Shown: positions 30,831 through 39,609, counted from the stretch's first letter. The stretch is 64,000 nucleotides of DNA from Oscillospiraceae bacterium (GCA_902778115.1 CACYWG010000001.1:186001-250000), one strand, 5' to 3'. Numbers and translations: made by a program. Notes: generated by a model from the letters alone, not told the origin.

Positions 30831-33452
30831 TCAGCCGAGAGACGCGAGGCTTGCCCTGAGATTTTCGATCAGCGCCTCGAGCTTTGCCTTCTTCTCGCGC
30901 TCGGTATTGACGACCGCCTCCGGCGCGCGGGTGATAAAGTTCTGATTGGAGAGCTTGCCGATCTGCGCGGCGAGCTGCTTTTCGGCATTAGCCAGCTCCT
31001 TGGCGATGCGCGCCCTCTCCTTCTCCAGATCCACCAGCTCCGCCATCGGCATGAAGAGCCGCGCGTTGTCGGTCACGACAGAGACCATACCCTCGCTGCC
31101 TTCCGGCGCCTCGCCGAGGACGCTGACCTCACTTGCGTAGGCCAGCTTGCAGATATAGCTCCGGCCGGCCTCGAAAGCGGCCTTGCGGTCGGTCGCGATC
31201 AGCAGATGCGCCTTGCGGGAAGGCGGCACGTTCATTTCGCTGCGGCGAGCGCGCACTGCCTTGATGGCCGTCATGACCATCTCAAAGCTCTGCTCGTCTT
31301 CACGGAAGCAGAGATCGTCCCGATACTCGGGATACTTCTCGACCATCAGCGCCTCGCCCTCATGCGGCAGGGCCTGCCAGATCTCCTCCGTGATGAAGGG
31401 CATGAAGGGATGCGCCAGCTTCAGGATCTCGGTCAGCACGTACAGCAGCACTTTCTGCGCGGCGAGTTTGCTCTCCTCATCCTCGCCGTTGAGGCGGGGC
31501 TTGGTCAGCTCGATATACCAGTCGCAGTAGCTGTCCCAGATGAAGTCATAGATCTTGCCCGCGGCCACGCCCAGCTCATAGCTGTCCATGTTCTCGCAGA
31601 CCTCTTTGACCACGTCGTTGAGCTTGGAGAGGATCCACTTGTCCTCGATCTCCAGCTTCTCGGGCAGCTCGTTTTTGTCGATCGAGAGATTCATCATCAC
31701 GAAGCGGGAGGCGTTCCAGAGCTTGTTGCAGAAGTTGCGCATGGCCTCGCACTTTTCCACATAGAAGCGCATATCGTTGCCGGGGCTGTTGCCGGTGATG
31801 AGGTTGAAGCGAAGCGCGTCCGCGCCATACTTGTCCACCATCTCCAGCGGGTCGATGCCGTTGCCGAGAGACTTGGACATCTTGCGGCCCTGGCTGTCGC
31901 GCACAAGGCCGTGGATCAGCACGGTCTTGAAGGGCTCCTTGTCCATGTGCTCCATACCGGAGAAGATCATGCGGGCGACCCAGAAGAAGATGATATCATA
32001 GCCGGTGATCATCAGTGTGGTCGGATACCAGTACTCCAGCTCCTTTGTCTGCTCGGGCCAGCCCATCGTGGAGAAGGGCCAGAGCGCCGAGGAAAACCAG
32101 GTGTCCAGCACGTCTTCCTCGCGGCGGATCTTTTTGCTGCGGCACTGCTCGCACTCGCAGGGATCCTCGCGGGAGACGGTGATATGGCCGCAGTCCTCGC
32201 AGGTCCAGGCCGGGATCTGGTGCCCCCACCAGAGCTGGCGGGAAATGCACCAGTCGTGCACGTTCTCCATCCAGTTGAGGTAGATCTTGGTAAAGCGCTC
32301 CGGCACAAAGCGGATACGGCCGTCCTTGACGACTTCGATGGCTTTTTCGGCCAGCGGCGCCATTTTCACGAACCACTGCGGGCTCGTCAGCGGCTCCACC
32401 ACGCTGCCGCAGCGGTAGCAGCAGCCGACGTTATGGTTGTAGGGCTCGGTCTTCACCAGGTAGCCCTGCTCCTCCAGATCAGCCACGATGGCCTTGCGCG
32501 CCTCATAGCGGTCCAGACCGTTATACTTGCCGCCGTTAATGATCTTCGCGTCCTCGTCGATCACCTGGATCTGCTCCAGATTGTGGCGCAGGCCGACCTC
32601 ATAGTCGTTGGGGTCGTGGCAGGGCGTCATTTTCACGGCGCCGGTGCCGAAGCCGAGCTCCACGTAGTCGTCGGCCACAATGGGCAGTCTGCGGCCCACG
32701 AGCGGCAGGATGGCAAACTTTCCGACGAGGTGCTGATAGCGCTCATCGGCAGGGTTGACCGCCACGCCGCTGTCGCCCAGCATGGTCTCGGGACGGGTCG
32801 TTGCAATGATGAGCTCCTCATCTGAGCCCTCGATCGGGTAGCGGATATGCCAGAAATGGCCGGGCATGTCCTTGTACTCCACCTCCGCGTCGGACAGCGC
32901 GGTGCGGCAGTGCGGGCACCAGTTGATGATGCGGCTGCCCTTGTAGATGAGGCCCTTTTCATAGAGCCGGCAGAAAGCCTCTCGCACAGACCGGGCGCAG
33001 GTCTCGTCCATCGTAAAGCGGCTGCGGTCCCAGTCGCAGGAGACGCCCATGCTCTTTTGCTGTTCGACGATGCGGTCGCCGTACTTGCCCTTCCAGTCCC
33101 AGACGCGCTCGAGGAACTTCTCGCGGCCGAGGTCATAGCGGGTCTTGCCCTCTTCCTTGCGCAGCACCTCTTCCACCTTGATCTGGGTGGCGATGCCCGC
33201 ATGGTCGACGCCGGGCAGCCAGAGCGCGGCATAGCCCTGCATGCGCTTATAACGGGTGACGATGTCCTGCATCGTCGCGTCCAGCGCGTGGCCCATGTGC
33301 AGCTGTCCCGTCACATTCGGAGGCGGCATCATGATCGAAAACGGCTTCTTTTCCGGGTCGATCTTGCCCTTGAACCAGCCGCCCTGCATCCAGAAGTCAT
33401 AGATCTTCTTTTCCACAGTCTGCGGTTCATACACTTTCGGCAGTTCTTTCAT
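30831..33452 (-). CDS. valS: valyl-tRNA synthetase
   Basis: Class I synthetase charging tRNA-Val. The 873-residue protein has the HIGH motif as [16 protein letters not shown], the KMSKS motif as [13 protein letters not shown], the CP1 editing domain with [12 protein letters not shown], a zinc-knuckle-like CEDCGH ... [10 protein letters not shown] insert, the anticodon-binding domain and the C-terminal Val-specific coiled coil ([29 protein letters not shown]). SD AGAAGGAG. It is preceded by a T-box leader and a 33-codon sORF and followed by a strong terminator. Confidence 0.97.
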   Translation of the reverse strand: MKELPKVYEPQTVEKKIYDFWMQGGWFKGKIDPEKKPFSIMMPPPNVTGQLHMGHALDATMQDIVTRYKRMQGYAALWLPGVDHAGIATQIKVEEVLRKEEGKTRYDLGREKFLERVWDWKGKYGDRIVEQQKSMGVSCDWDRSRFTMDETCARSVREAFCRLYEKGLIYKGSRIINWCPHCRTALSDAEVEYKDMPGHFWHIRYPIEGSDEELIIATTRPETMLGDSGVAVNPADERYQHLVGKFAILPLVGRRLPIVADDYVELGFGTGAVKMTPCHDPNDYEVGLRHNLEQIQVIDEDAKIINGGKYNGLDRYEARKAIVADLEEQGYLVKTEPYNHNVGCCYRCGSVVEPLTSPQWFVKMAPLAEKAIEVVKDGRIRFVPERFTKIYLNWMENVHDWCISRQLWWGHQIPAWTCEDCGHITVSREDPCECEQCRSKKIRREEDVLDTWFSSALWPFSTMGWPEQTKELEYWYPTTLMITGYDIIFFWVARMIFSGMEHMDKEPFKTVLIHGLVRDSQGRKMSKSLGNGIDPLEMVDKYGADALRFNLITGNSPGNDMRFYVEKCEAMRNFCNKLWNASRFVMMNLSIDKNELPEKLEIEDKWILSKLNDVVKEVCENMDSYELGVAAGKIYDFIWDSYCDWYIELTKPRLNGEDEESKLAAQKVLLYVLTEILKLAHPFMPFITEEIWQALPHEGEALMVEKYPEYRDDLCFREDEQSFEMVMTAIKAVRARRSEMNVPPSRKAHLLIATDRKAAFEAGRSYICKLAYASEVSVLGEAPEGSEGMVSVVTDNARLFMPMAELVDLEKERARIAKELANAEKQLAAQIGKLSNQNFITRAPEAVVNTEREKKAKLEALIENLRASLASLG

Positions 33453-33482
33453 TGGATTCTCCTTCTATCATCACTTGATTTC

Positions 33483-33584
33483 TTATTCTATACCATCAAT
33501 TTCAACGGCAGGAGCGCCCGAGATGACGGTCAGCAGACTTCGCCATGCCTTGAGCCTACTGTTCAATTCCAAGCGAAACTGCAT
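33483..33584 (-). CDS. 33-residue sORF between valS T-box and valS
   Basis: ATG at 33584 with an excellent SD (GAGGAGG, 7 bases upstream) opens a 33-codon frame starting MQFRLELNSRLKAWR and ending in AVEIDGIE, TAA at 33483-33485. The first half is basic and amphipathic; there is no signal peptide. It starts 17 bases after the T-box terminator, so it would be translated only when the T-box reads through, and its stop is 30 bases before the valS ATG. I do not recognise it. It has two Val codons, too few for a classical attenuator peptide. Coding status is inferred from the SD and position. Confidence 0.55.
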   Translation of the reverse strand: MQFRLELNSRLKAWRSLLTVISGAPAVEIDGIE

Positions 33585-33600
33585 GCTATCGCCTCCTCTA

Positions 33601-33827
33601 CAAAAAATCGCCCTGAGACAAAAGTCTCAGGGCGATAAAAATACCGTGGTACCACCTGAATTCCGCATGCTGCGGCACTCGAACGCTCTTAACGCGAGCC
33701 GACGGCAGCGCTACATCTCTTCACGCCGCATGCTCCGAGCCGACCTTCCGCGCCGCTTCACAAGGGCTTGCAGCTTCCGCCCTCTCTCTGCGATCCGCTC
33801 AACGCGTACTCCTGCTCTTCTAAGCAT
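33601..33827 (-). promoter_or_regulatory. T-box leader of valS
   Basis: The T-box AGGTGGTACCACGG is on the minus strand near 33643-33656. It is followed by a perfect 13-base-pair terminator stem, ATCGCCCTGAGAC with GTCTCAGGGCGAT (33607-33636), and a T run. An AGAGAGA element lies in stem I, as in the alaS leader. GTC in GAAGGTCGG is a candidate Val specifier (inference). Confidence 0.92.
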
Positions 33828-33833
33828 ATGGGG

Positions 33834-33862
33834 ATTATACCCACGTTTTGCGTGTTTGTCAA
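33834..33862 (-). promoter_or_regulatory. sigma-A promoter of the valS leader
   Basis: Perfect consensus: TTGACA, 17 bases, TATAAT. Confidence 0.92.
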
Positions 33863-33871
33863 TGAAAAAGC

Positions 33872-35269
33872 TTACTGATTGGCGGCTTTCTTCACCTGCA
33901 GCTCCTCGACCGCCTTTTTATTGAGCGGATAGGCAAAGCGCAGGATCAGGAACACCAGCAGAAACAGCACCGCCGGGATCATGACGGAGGAATTGTACAT
34001 CCGCTGCAGCGCCGCATCCGTCAGGCCCTCGGTCTTCAGCTTGCTGCCCTCGTAGCCGATGCGCAGCAGAGGGACGTTGATGAGGATCGTCGCGACCGTC
34101 TGGCCGAGCTTGCGCATGAAGGAATAGAAGGCGTAGCTGGTAGCCTCGTCGTTGAGCCCGAAGGTCACGCGGTTATAGTCGATCGCATCGCCGGCCATGA
34201 CCCAGATCAGCAGGAAAATGAACGCGGTACCCACGCCGGAGGCGAGGCAGGCGGCCAGATACAGCCACACGTTCGTGACGCCGAAGAGCGCCAGAACAAA
34301 CAGCGCAATGTAAAACACGGCGGCCAGCAGGATACCGTAGGAGCAGACCTCACGGCGGCCGAACTTGTTGCCGAGGCGCGAGGCGAAGAACATGATCACC
34401 GCGACCGGCAGGTACTGGAACACGGTGGGCAGCATGGTCAGACCGGTCTTGTGGAAATAGTGGTCAAACAGATAGGCGTTGTAGCCCTGGCCGAACATCT
34501 GCGCCGCCAGAAACAGCATGCTGGCCACGCTGACGGCCATGAAGGGGCGGCTTTTCAGCAGGGTCTTGATGACCTTCATGGTCTGGCCCTTTTCGCGGGG
34601 ATCGGGCCTGGACTCGACGCGCTCTTTCGACCAGGCATAGCAGAGCAGATAGGCCAGGACGCTGAGCACGGAGATCACGACGACGCCGAGAAAGACCTTC
34701 TTGTAGTCCATCTGGGACGTGCCGTCCGCGAGCTTGACATAGCAGATGCTGGCCAGCACCATCGCAGGCATCGCGCCGAAGGTGGAGCCGATCGAGCGGA
34801 ACACGGACAGCGACGAGCGCTCTTTATCATCGGAGGTGATCACCTGCGCCAGCGAGCCGTACGGGATGTTGATACAGGTATAGAGCATACCGAAGAGGAT
34901 ATAGGTGACATAGATGAAGGCGAGCTTGCCGCCGGCGGAGAAGCCGCGGACGTCGGCAAACATCAGGATCGTAGCCAGTGCCACGGGAACCGCAAAGATC
35001 TTGATCCAGCGGCGGTAGCGCCCATCAGAGCGGGGCTTGGCGCCGTCGATCAGGCGGCCCCAGATCGGATCGTTGATTGCGTCCCAGATACGGGCGATGA
35101 TCGTCATGATCATCACGCTGAGCACACTGATTTCCAACACGTCGGTATAGTACTTGTTCAGAACGCTTTGCGTCAGGCCGAAGACCAGGCAGGAAGCCAC
35201 GTCGCCCATCGCGTAACCGATTTTATCACGCGCTTTGATACCGCTGGTCGCAGAGATCGAATTTGCCAT
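33872..35269 (-). CDS. GPH-family sugar:cation symporter (MFS)
   Basis: A 465-residue, 12-helix transporter of the glycoside-pentoside-hexuronide (MelB-like) family. Diagnostic are KIGYAMGDVASCLVFGL, the RIWDAINDPIWGRLIDGAKPRSDGRYRRWI loop with its cation-site Asp residues, and VMAGDAIDYNRVTFGLNDEATSYAFYSFMRKLGQTVA. It would bring a glycoside or similar solute in with Na+ or H+. No glycosidase is directly beside it; the phosphoesterase upstream has its own promoter. The ATG at 35269 has AGGGTG upstream. Substrate unknown. Confidence 0.9.
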   Translation of the reverse strand: MANSISATSGIKARDKIGYAMGDVASCLVFGLTQSVLNKYYTDVLEISVLSVMIMTIIARIWDAINDPIWGRLIDGAKPRSDGRYRRWIKIFAVPVALATILMFADVRGFSAGGKLAFIYVTYILFGMLYTCINIPYGSLAQVITSDDKERSSLSVFRSIGSTFGAMPAMVLASICYVKLADGTSQMDYKKVFLGVVVISVLSVLAYLLCYAWSKERVESRPDPREKGQTMKVIKTLLKSRPFMAVSVASMLFLAAQMFGQGYNAYLFDHYFHKTGLTMLPTVFQYLPVAVIMFFASRLGNKFGRREVCSYGILLAAVFYIALFVLALFGVTNVWLYLAACLASGVGTAFIFLLIWVMAGDAIDYNRVTFGLNDEATSYAFYSFMRKLGQTVATILINVPLLRIGYEGSKLKTEGLTDAALQRMYNSSVMIPAVLFLLVFLILRFAYPLNKKAVEELQVKKAANQ

Positions 35270-35311
35270 ATTGACACCCTTTCTCATTCTGTTTCGCCGG
35301 ATCTGATGCAT

Positions 35312-35340
35312 ATTTTACTCGCATCCGCCCCTTCCGTCAA
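35312..35340 (-). promoter_or_regulatory. promoter of the GPH transporter gene
   Basis: TTGACG, 17 bases, TAAAAT on the minus strand, about 43 bases before the ATG. Confidence 0.75.
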
Positions 35341-35351
35341 CCGCTTTCCGT

Positions 35352-36626
35352 CTAACGAAATTCAATTTGCAGAGGGTTTGGCGAGTCGTCCTCGAGAATG
35401 CTCTGCAGATAGACCGTATGGAAGCTGTCCCCGGCCGTTTCCGTCCAGAACTTGAGCTCCCGGCTCAGCTTTTCCCGGTCAAGTGCCTCACCGGTAAAAT
35501 AAGCAAGGTTCGTTTCCGCAAAGCATCGCGCCATGCGCTCGATGCTCTCCTCCGTCAAGTCGGAGGAGGCATAGCCGGATACGATCTGACGGTAAGAATT
35601 TTGATAAAAGCTGTCGCGCGCATAGTCGGCAAAGTGCAGAAGCTTATCGTCGCTCATGCCCCGACTCTTCGCCCAGGCGGAAACGTCGACGCTTTTTGCC
35701 TCATAGCCGAGCCCGCTGCCGTTCCACCGCAGAAGACCGTAATGGCAGGGCACGAGCGACAGCGGCGAAGTCAGCACCTCCGTAATGCCGTCCGAGACCG
35801 CATGCTGAATATGCATATGCCCGCTGAAGTGCGCAATTACGCCATATTTCTGCAATAAAGCTTCCAATTCATCGGCGTTAGCTATGCGGTAGCCGAAGGT
35901 AAACAGAGCGTTATGGGCCAAAACGTTTTGATGACTGACTGTAATCACGCGTGCTTTGGCCTTTTTCGCCTGCTTCAGCTGCTGCTCCAGCCAGGAAAAG
36001 CTCTGCTCGGGCAGGAAATTGCCGGAATAGCTGTTGGTATCCAGCATGATGATGCGGAGGCCTGCGCACGGTTCATAGACATAGCTGCCGGACTGCCTGT
36101 CCAGACTCATCGCTTCATCATAGCCGAAGTCCCGGTAGAGTGAGCGGAATCCCTCCGCATCGATATTTTCTGTCCGCTCGTACCCCTCCCCTTCAAAGCG
36201 GATGCTGGTGGAGACGCGGATATCGTGATTTCCCGGCAGCACCAGCACCTGAACGCCGGCGGTCTCGATCCGTTTCAGTTTGTCCGCCAGATCTTCATGG
36301 CTTTTGTATTCCCCGTTAAAGCTCAGGTCTCCGCTGAGGATCAGGACATCGGGGCGTTCGGCGATCATCTGCTCGGTAAAGGCCTCGGTGATCGCCTCGA
36401 TATCCAGCATCAGCTTGCCGTCGCCGCGTGCGACGACCTCCTGAAACAGAGGGCCGTTGTCCGTCAGCTCCTGAGACAGATAGTGCAGGTCGGAGGCGAT
36501 GGCAATGCGAAGCTCTTTCGGTTCTCCTTCAACCTTCGGTGAAGTCTCCCCTCCGCCCGGCGCGCAGGCAGAGAGAAGCAGGCACAGGGCCAACAGAAGG
36601 GCGCAGCAGATTCTATGCTTCATCAT
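35352..36626 (-). CDS. lipoprotein calcineurin-like metallophosphoesterase
   Basis: A 424-residue exported enzyme. The start MMKHRICCALLLALCLLLSAC is a lipoprotein signal with lipobox LLSAC, so it should be anchored on the outer face of the membrane. The metallophosphoesterase metal-binding blocks are ASDLHYLS, ILSGDLSFNGEY, VLPGNHD, SHQNVLAHN and HFSGHMHIQHA. Substrate could be a nucleotide, phospholipid or phosphosugar; the sequence does not say. A GGGAGGAGG ribosome site precedes two adjacent ATGs (36626, 36623). Confidence 0.9.
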   Translation of the reverse strand: MMKHRICCALLLALCLLLSACAPGGGETSPKVEGEPKELRIAIASDLHYLSQELTDNGPLFQEVVARGDGKLMLDIEAITEAFTEQMIAERPDVLILSGDLSFNGEYKSHEDLADKLKRIETAGVQVLVLPGNHDIRVSTSIRFEGEGYERTENIDAEGFRSLYRDFGYDEAMSLDRQSGSYVYEPCAGLRIIMLDTNSYSGNFLPEQSFSWLEQQLKQAKKAKARVITVSHQNVLAHNALFTFGYRIANADELEALLQKYGVIAHFSGHMHIQHAVSDGITEVLTSPLSLVPCHYGLLRWNGSGLGYEAKSVDVSAWAKSRGMSDDKLLHFADYARDSFYQNSYRQIVSGYASSDLTEESIERMARCFAETNLAYFTGEALDREKLSRELKFWTETAGDSFHTVYLQSILEDDSPNPLQIEFR

Positions 36627-36652
36627 GACCCTCCTCCCTTGCATTTTTTCTT

Positions 36653-36680
36653 ATTTTATCATGCAATCCGAACCTGTCAA
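36653..36680 (-). promoter_or_regulatory. promoter of the phosphoesterase gene
   Basis: TTGACA, 16 bases, TAAAAT on the minus strand, just downstream of the preceding terminator. Confidence 0.75.
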
Positions 36681-36681
36681 C

Positions 36682-36713
36682 AAAAAGAGGAAAGCCTCAG
36701 CTTTCCTCTTTTT
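36682..36713 (-). terminator. terminator of the glycosyltransferase gene
   Basis: AAAAAGAGGAAAGC pairs perfectly (14 bp) with GCTTTCCTCTTTTT around CTCA, T run on both strands. Confidence 0.9.
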
Positions 36714-36730
36714 CCATAGTGGCCGGTCAT

Positions 36731-37945
36731 TTATAAAGGCAGGATCCGACGCTTGCCGGTTTTGATCTCAAACTGTTTCCGGTCGATGATCTGTGCGTAC
36801 TGGTCATAGACCCGCGGGATCAGATCCTCCCAGGGAATGGGGATCGTCTCCTTGGCCTTCCGGCCGATGGCCTTGACATAGCCGGGCTCGGCAAAGACGC
36901 GGCGGATCTCGTCGCGCATGGCCTCGGCCTTTTCCTCCGCGACAAAGCCATTGACGCCGGGATCGACCGATTCGGCCGCGTTGGAGCCCTTGGTCAGCAG
37001 CGAAGGGATCGCCATCGCCGCCGCCTCACGCACAACGAGCGGGGTGTTGTCGTAGACGCTGGGGAAGAAAAACAGATCGGCATTCAGGAATACGCCGCTG
37101 AGCAGGCCGCGGTCGGAGATGCCGCCAGTAAAAACGATCCGATCGCTCAGGCCAAGGGAGGCCGCATAGTCCTTGACTTCCTGCTCCGCGATCCCCTTGC
37201 CGACGATCACCAGGCGATAGTCGTCCGATTCATCGCAAAGCAGACGGAAGGTGTCGAGCACGAGCTTCAGGTTCTTCTGCCAGATCTGATGGCCGACAAA
37301 CAGCAGCGTGTGCTTCCCCTGCGGGAGATCGAACTGCTTCTGCGCGCGTTCCCGCAGCTCATCCGGATTCTCGGGCGCCTTGAAATTCGTACCGTTGGTC
37401 ATGATCGTGATATCACCCTGATAGCCGTAGCTGCGCAGCGTTTCCGCCGTGCCCTCGGAGCAGGCCCAGACCGCGTCACAGGAATTGTAGAAGGTCACGA
37501 CCCACTTGGCCATCAAGTCGGCAGCCAGCGTGCTGCGGGTGTACTGATAGGCGTCTGACCAGTACTTGGAGTGAAAAGTCGCAACAACGGGGATCTCCAG
37601 ATAGCGGGCCAGCAGCGAGGCCTGAATGCCGGAATTGAAGGGGCTGTGCGCATGGAAAATATTGCAGTTGCGGCTTTTCAGCGCCTTGAGGATGTTCGGA
37701 TCCAGAGGTGCGGCCAGAGAATACTCCACCTTGGGAAAAGAGACGGAGACCTCGCGGAACACGTCATAGCCGAGCTGAGAATCGTCATATTCCTCCTTCC
37801 CTTTCGGGCAGACGACGCAGGAATAGGAGCGCTTGTTCATGTTCAGCGCATAGTTGTGCACCGTCTGAACGACGCCGTCGATCACGGGGAAATAGGTGTC
37901 GATAAACATTGCGGAGCGAATTCCTTCAGGTTTCAGCATATTCAT
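36731..37945 (-). CDS. GT4 family glycosyltransferase (diacylglycerol glucosyltransferase-like)
   Basis: A 404-residue GT-B enzyme. The N-terminal acceptor domain reads IRSAMFIDTYFPVIDGVVQTVHNYA ... NIFHAHSPFNSGIQASLLARYLEIPVVATFHSKY, typical of enzymes that put a hexose on diacylglycerol or phosphatidylinositol; the C-terminal donor domain has LLFVGHQIWQKNLKLVLD and the E-x7-E nucleotide-sugar motif near SVYDNTPLVVREAAAMAIPSLLT. Likely role is membrane glycolipid synthesis, but soluble acceptors are possible. ATG 37945 and 37939 are both plausible starts; SD GTGAG. Confidence 0.88.
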   Translation of the reverse strand: MNMLKPEGIRSAMFIDTYFPVIDGVVQTVHNYALNMNKRSYSCVVCPKGKEEYDDSQLGYDVFREVSVSFPKVEYSLAAPLDPNILKALKSRNCNIFHAHSPFNSGIQASLLARYLEIPVVATFHSKYWSDAYQYTRSTLAADLMAKWVVTFYNSCDAVWACSEGTAETLRSYGYQGDITIMTNGTNFKAPENPDELRERAQKQFDLPQGKHTLLFVGHQIWQKNLKLVLDTFRLLCDESDDYRLVIVGKGIAEQEVKDYAASLGLSDRIVFTGGISDRGLLSGVFLNADLFFFPSVYDNTPLVVREAAAMAIPSLLTKGSNAAESVDPGVNGFVAEEKAEAMRDEIRRVFAEPGYVKAIGRKAKETIPIPWEDLIPRVYDQYAQIIDRKQFEIKTGKRRILPL

Positions 37946-38001
37946 TCTCACTTTCGTGACGTATTTTCGATCAGCCTGTACAGGCGTTCTGCGTAATAAT
38001 T

Positions 38002-38030
38002 ATTATACCACAGGGAAAGATGGGAAACAA
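38002..38030 (-). promoter_or_regulatory. promoter of the glycosyltransferase gene
   Basis: TTGTTT, 17 bases, TATAAT on the minus strand. Confidence 0.75.
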
Positions 38031-38040
38031 GGGAAGAAAG

Positions 38041-38079
38041 TAAAAAGCAAAAAGATCCATCCGCAAGGATGGATCTTTT
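38041..38079 (-). terminator. terminator of the Thr-Tyr tRNA transcript
   Basis: AAAAGATCCATCC pairs with GGATGGATCTTTT around GCAA (38050-38079), followed by a long T tail on the minus strand, 4 bases after the tRNA-Tyr CCA. Confidence 0.88.
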
Positions 38080-38082
38080 GCT

Positions 38083-38167
38083 TGGTGGGGGAAGGTGGAT
38101 TCGAACCACCGAAGGCATTGCCAGCAGATTTACAGTCTGTCCCCTTTGGCCACTCGGGAATTCCCCC
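38083..38167 (-). tRNA. tRNA-Tyr (anticodon GTA)
   Basis: 85 bases with acceptor GGGGGAA/TTCCCCC, anticodon loop containing GTA (ACTGTAAAT), the long variable arm expected for bacterial Tyr tRNA, T-loop TTCGAAT and an encoded CCA. Confidence 0.95.
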
Positions 38168-38171
38168 ATAT

Positions 38172-38244
38172 TCATGGTAGACGGACTCGAACCCCCGACC
38201 TGCTGATTACAAATCAGCTGCTCTACCAACTGAGCTATACCAGC
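38172..38244 (-). tRNA. tRNA-Thr (anticodon TGT), atypical acceptor end
   Basis: D arm GCTC/GAGC, anticodon stem GCTGA/TCAGC with loop TTTGTAA (anticodon TGT) and T-loop TTCGAGT are normal. The acceptor strand is GCTGGTA against TACCATG: the last two pairs do not form, and no CCA is encoded; the tRNA-Tyr gene starts 4 bases after the predicted 3' end. The T stem GGGGG/CCGTC has one G-G mismatch. It may be a functional tRNA needing CCA addition or a decaying copy. Confidence 0.8.
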
Positions 38245-38261
38245 ACGCAACCGGCTTATGT

Positions 38262-38290
38262 ATAATAGCAAACCGAATCCCGTTTGTCAA
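38262..38290 (-). promoter_or_regulatory. promoter of the Thr-Tyr tRNA pair
   Basis: TTGACA, 17 bases, TATTAT; the -10 ends 17 bases before the tRNA-Thr 5' end. Confidence 0.85.
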
Positions 38291-38337
38291 CACCAATTTT
38301 TTCTTTTCAAAAGAATTCTTAATGTCGGGCGCAGTGT

Positions 38338-38366
38338 TTGCAATTATGTGTCAGTTATGATAGAAT
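38338..38366 (+). promoter_or_regulatory. promoter of the GH25 gene
   Basis: TTGCAA, 17 bases, TAGAAT, ending 29 bases before the GTG start. Confidence 0.7.
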
Positions 38367-38395
38367 CCAATCGAATCAACGAAGGAGGTGACGCT

Positions 38396-39277
38396 GTGCG
38401 CATCTCAAGAAACGCTGTTCTGGTGCTGGTCCTGCTGGCGGTCGTCGGGCTTGTTCTGCTTCTCTCAGGGCCGACGGAGGCCGGAGCCGCCAATCGTATG
38501 AAGGTCACCGACCCGCATGAAGGACAGGTTTACCTGTATGACGGCTTTGACTGGATCTGGATGACGCCGGTCGAAGGCGTCGCCGTCAACGACATATCGG
38601 AAGAGGATATCTCCTGGAAGGGAGCGCTCCCCTCTTACATCGGTGATCAGTACACCGTTCGACGCGGCGTGGACGTTTCCTATCACCAGAACGAGATCAA
38701 CTGGAAGCAGGTCAAGGCGGCCGGCTATGATATTGCGATCATTCAGGCCGGGCGGCGCGGATATACCAAGGGCGGTCTGTCCGAGGACTCCTCTTACAAG
38801 GCGAACATCGAAGGCGCGCTGGAGGCCGGACTGGATGTCGGCGTCTATTTCTTCTCCCAGGCCATCAATGTGCAGGAGGCCATCGAGGAGGCGGAGATGA
38901 CTCTGAAGCTGATCGAACCCTATCGCGATCAAATCAGCATGCCGGTCTACTATGACTGGGAAAAGATCTATGAGTATGACACCGAACCGCGAACGCTCGG
39001 CCTGGAGACCACCGTTCTCAGCGACTGCGCGGTCGCCTTCTGCGAAACGATCCGGGCAGCCGGATACGAGCCCGGCATCTATTTCAGCCGCCACACCGGC
39101 TATTACGGCTTTGACCTGAGCCGTCTGGAGGACGTAAGCATGTGGTTTGCCCTCCCGGGTGCCAAATATCCCAGCTTTTATTACAAGGTCGACGCCTGGC
39201 AGTACACCTTCACCGGCAGCGTCCCGGGGATCGGCACGGAAACGGACGTCAATCTGTTCTTTGAACCGCGGGCCTAA
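38396..39277 (+). CDS. GH25 family lysozyme, membrane anchored
   Basis: A 293-residue muramidase that hydrolyses MurNAc-GlcNAc bonds in peptidoglycan. A membrane helix at residues 8-24 (VLVLVLLAVVGLVLLLS) anchors or exports it. The GH25 domain runs from GVDVSYHQNEINWKQVKAAGYDIAIIQAG to DAWQYTFTGSVPGIGTETDVNLF, with the active-site Asp93 (GVDVS) and the DWE pair (Asp187, Glu189) in MPVYYDWEKIY. Start is GTG 38396 because GGAGGTG lies 5 bases upstream; upstream ATGs lie in the promoter region. Host wall remodelling is the likely role, since no phage genes are nearby. Confidence 0.92.
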   Translation: MRISRNAVLVLVLLAVVGLVLLLSGPTEAGAANRMKVTDPHEGQVYLYDGFDWIWMTPVEGVAVNDISEEDISWKGALPSYIGDQYTVRRGVDVSYHQNEINWKQVKAAGYDIAIIQAGRRGYTKGGLSEDSSYKANIEGALEAGLDVGVYFFSQAINVQEAIEEAEMTLKLIEPYRDQISMPVYYDWEKIYEYDTEPRTLGLETTVLSDCAVAFCETIRAAGYEPGIYFSRHTGYYGFDLSRLEDVSMWFALPGAKYPSFYYKVDAWQYTFTGSVPGIGTETDVNLFFEPRA

Positions 39278-39284
39278 ATTGCTC

Positions 39285-39313
39285 TTGAATTCTTACGGAA
39301 AATAAGGTATACT
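39285..39313 (+). promoter_or_regulatory. promoter of tRNA-Leu
   Basis: TTGAAT, 17 bases, TATACT, ending 12 bases before the tRNA. Confidence 0.8.
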
Positions 39314-39325
39314 TTCCATCAGCAC

Positions 39326-39411
39326 GCCGGTGTGATGGAATGGTAGACGTAGCGGATTCAAAATCCGCCGATGGCGACATCGTGTGGGTTCGAGTCCCAC
39401 CACCGGCACCA
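39326..39411 (+). tRNA. tRNA-Leu (anticodon CAA)
   Basis: Acceptor GCCGGTG/CACCGGC, anticodon stem GCGGA/TCCGC with loop TTCAAAA (anticodon CAA), a long variable arm (CGATGGCGACATCG), T-loop TTCGAGT and an encoded CCA. Confidence 0.95.
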
Positions 39412-39445
39412 AAATGAAACAGCCCCTTGTGGGCTGTTTCATTTT
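39411..39445 (+). terminator. terminator after tRNA-Leu
   Basis: AAAATGAAACAGCCC pairs perfectly (15 bp) with GGGCTGTTTCATTTT around CTTGT, starting on the last A of the CCA. Confidence 0.88.
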
Positions 39446-39554
39446 GGTATCAGGGGACTCGAACCCGAGGGCTCTTGGCGACATGCCGGTGGCATGTCGC
39501 AACCCGAGGTGGCCTGCGCCGCCCTAAAGGACTAGCTACGCGTCGCAGCGCAGG

Positions 39555-39576
39555 TCGAGTCCCACCACCGGCACCA
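39555..39576 (+). repeat. direct repeat of the tRNA-Leu 3' end
   Basis: An exact 22-base copy of 39390-39411, from the T-loop TCGAG through the CCA, placed 165 bases downstream. Such a duplication of a tRNA 3' end is what tRNA-targeting integrases or partial tRNA gene duplication leave behind. Confidence 0.85.
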
Positions 39577-39609
39577 GAAAAGGGGCATCCGAAAGGATGC
39601 CCCTTTTCT
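39576..39609 (+). terminator. hairpin after the tRNA-Leu end copy
   Basis: AGAAAAGGGGCATCC pairs perfectly (15 bp) with GGATGCCCCTTTTCT around GAAA. It starts on the last A of the copied CCA, as the true tRNA terminator does. Confidence 0.75.

Noticed and set aside
38396-39277. GH25 lysozyme as a phage endolysin or prophage remnant
   Set aside because: It has a membrane anchor, its own promoter and no phage genes nearby.
39326-39576. An integrated mobile element at tRNA-Leu
   Set aside because: The two tRNA-end copies enclose only 165 bases with no integrase or cargo; kept only as a scar hypothesis.
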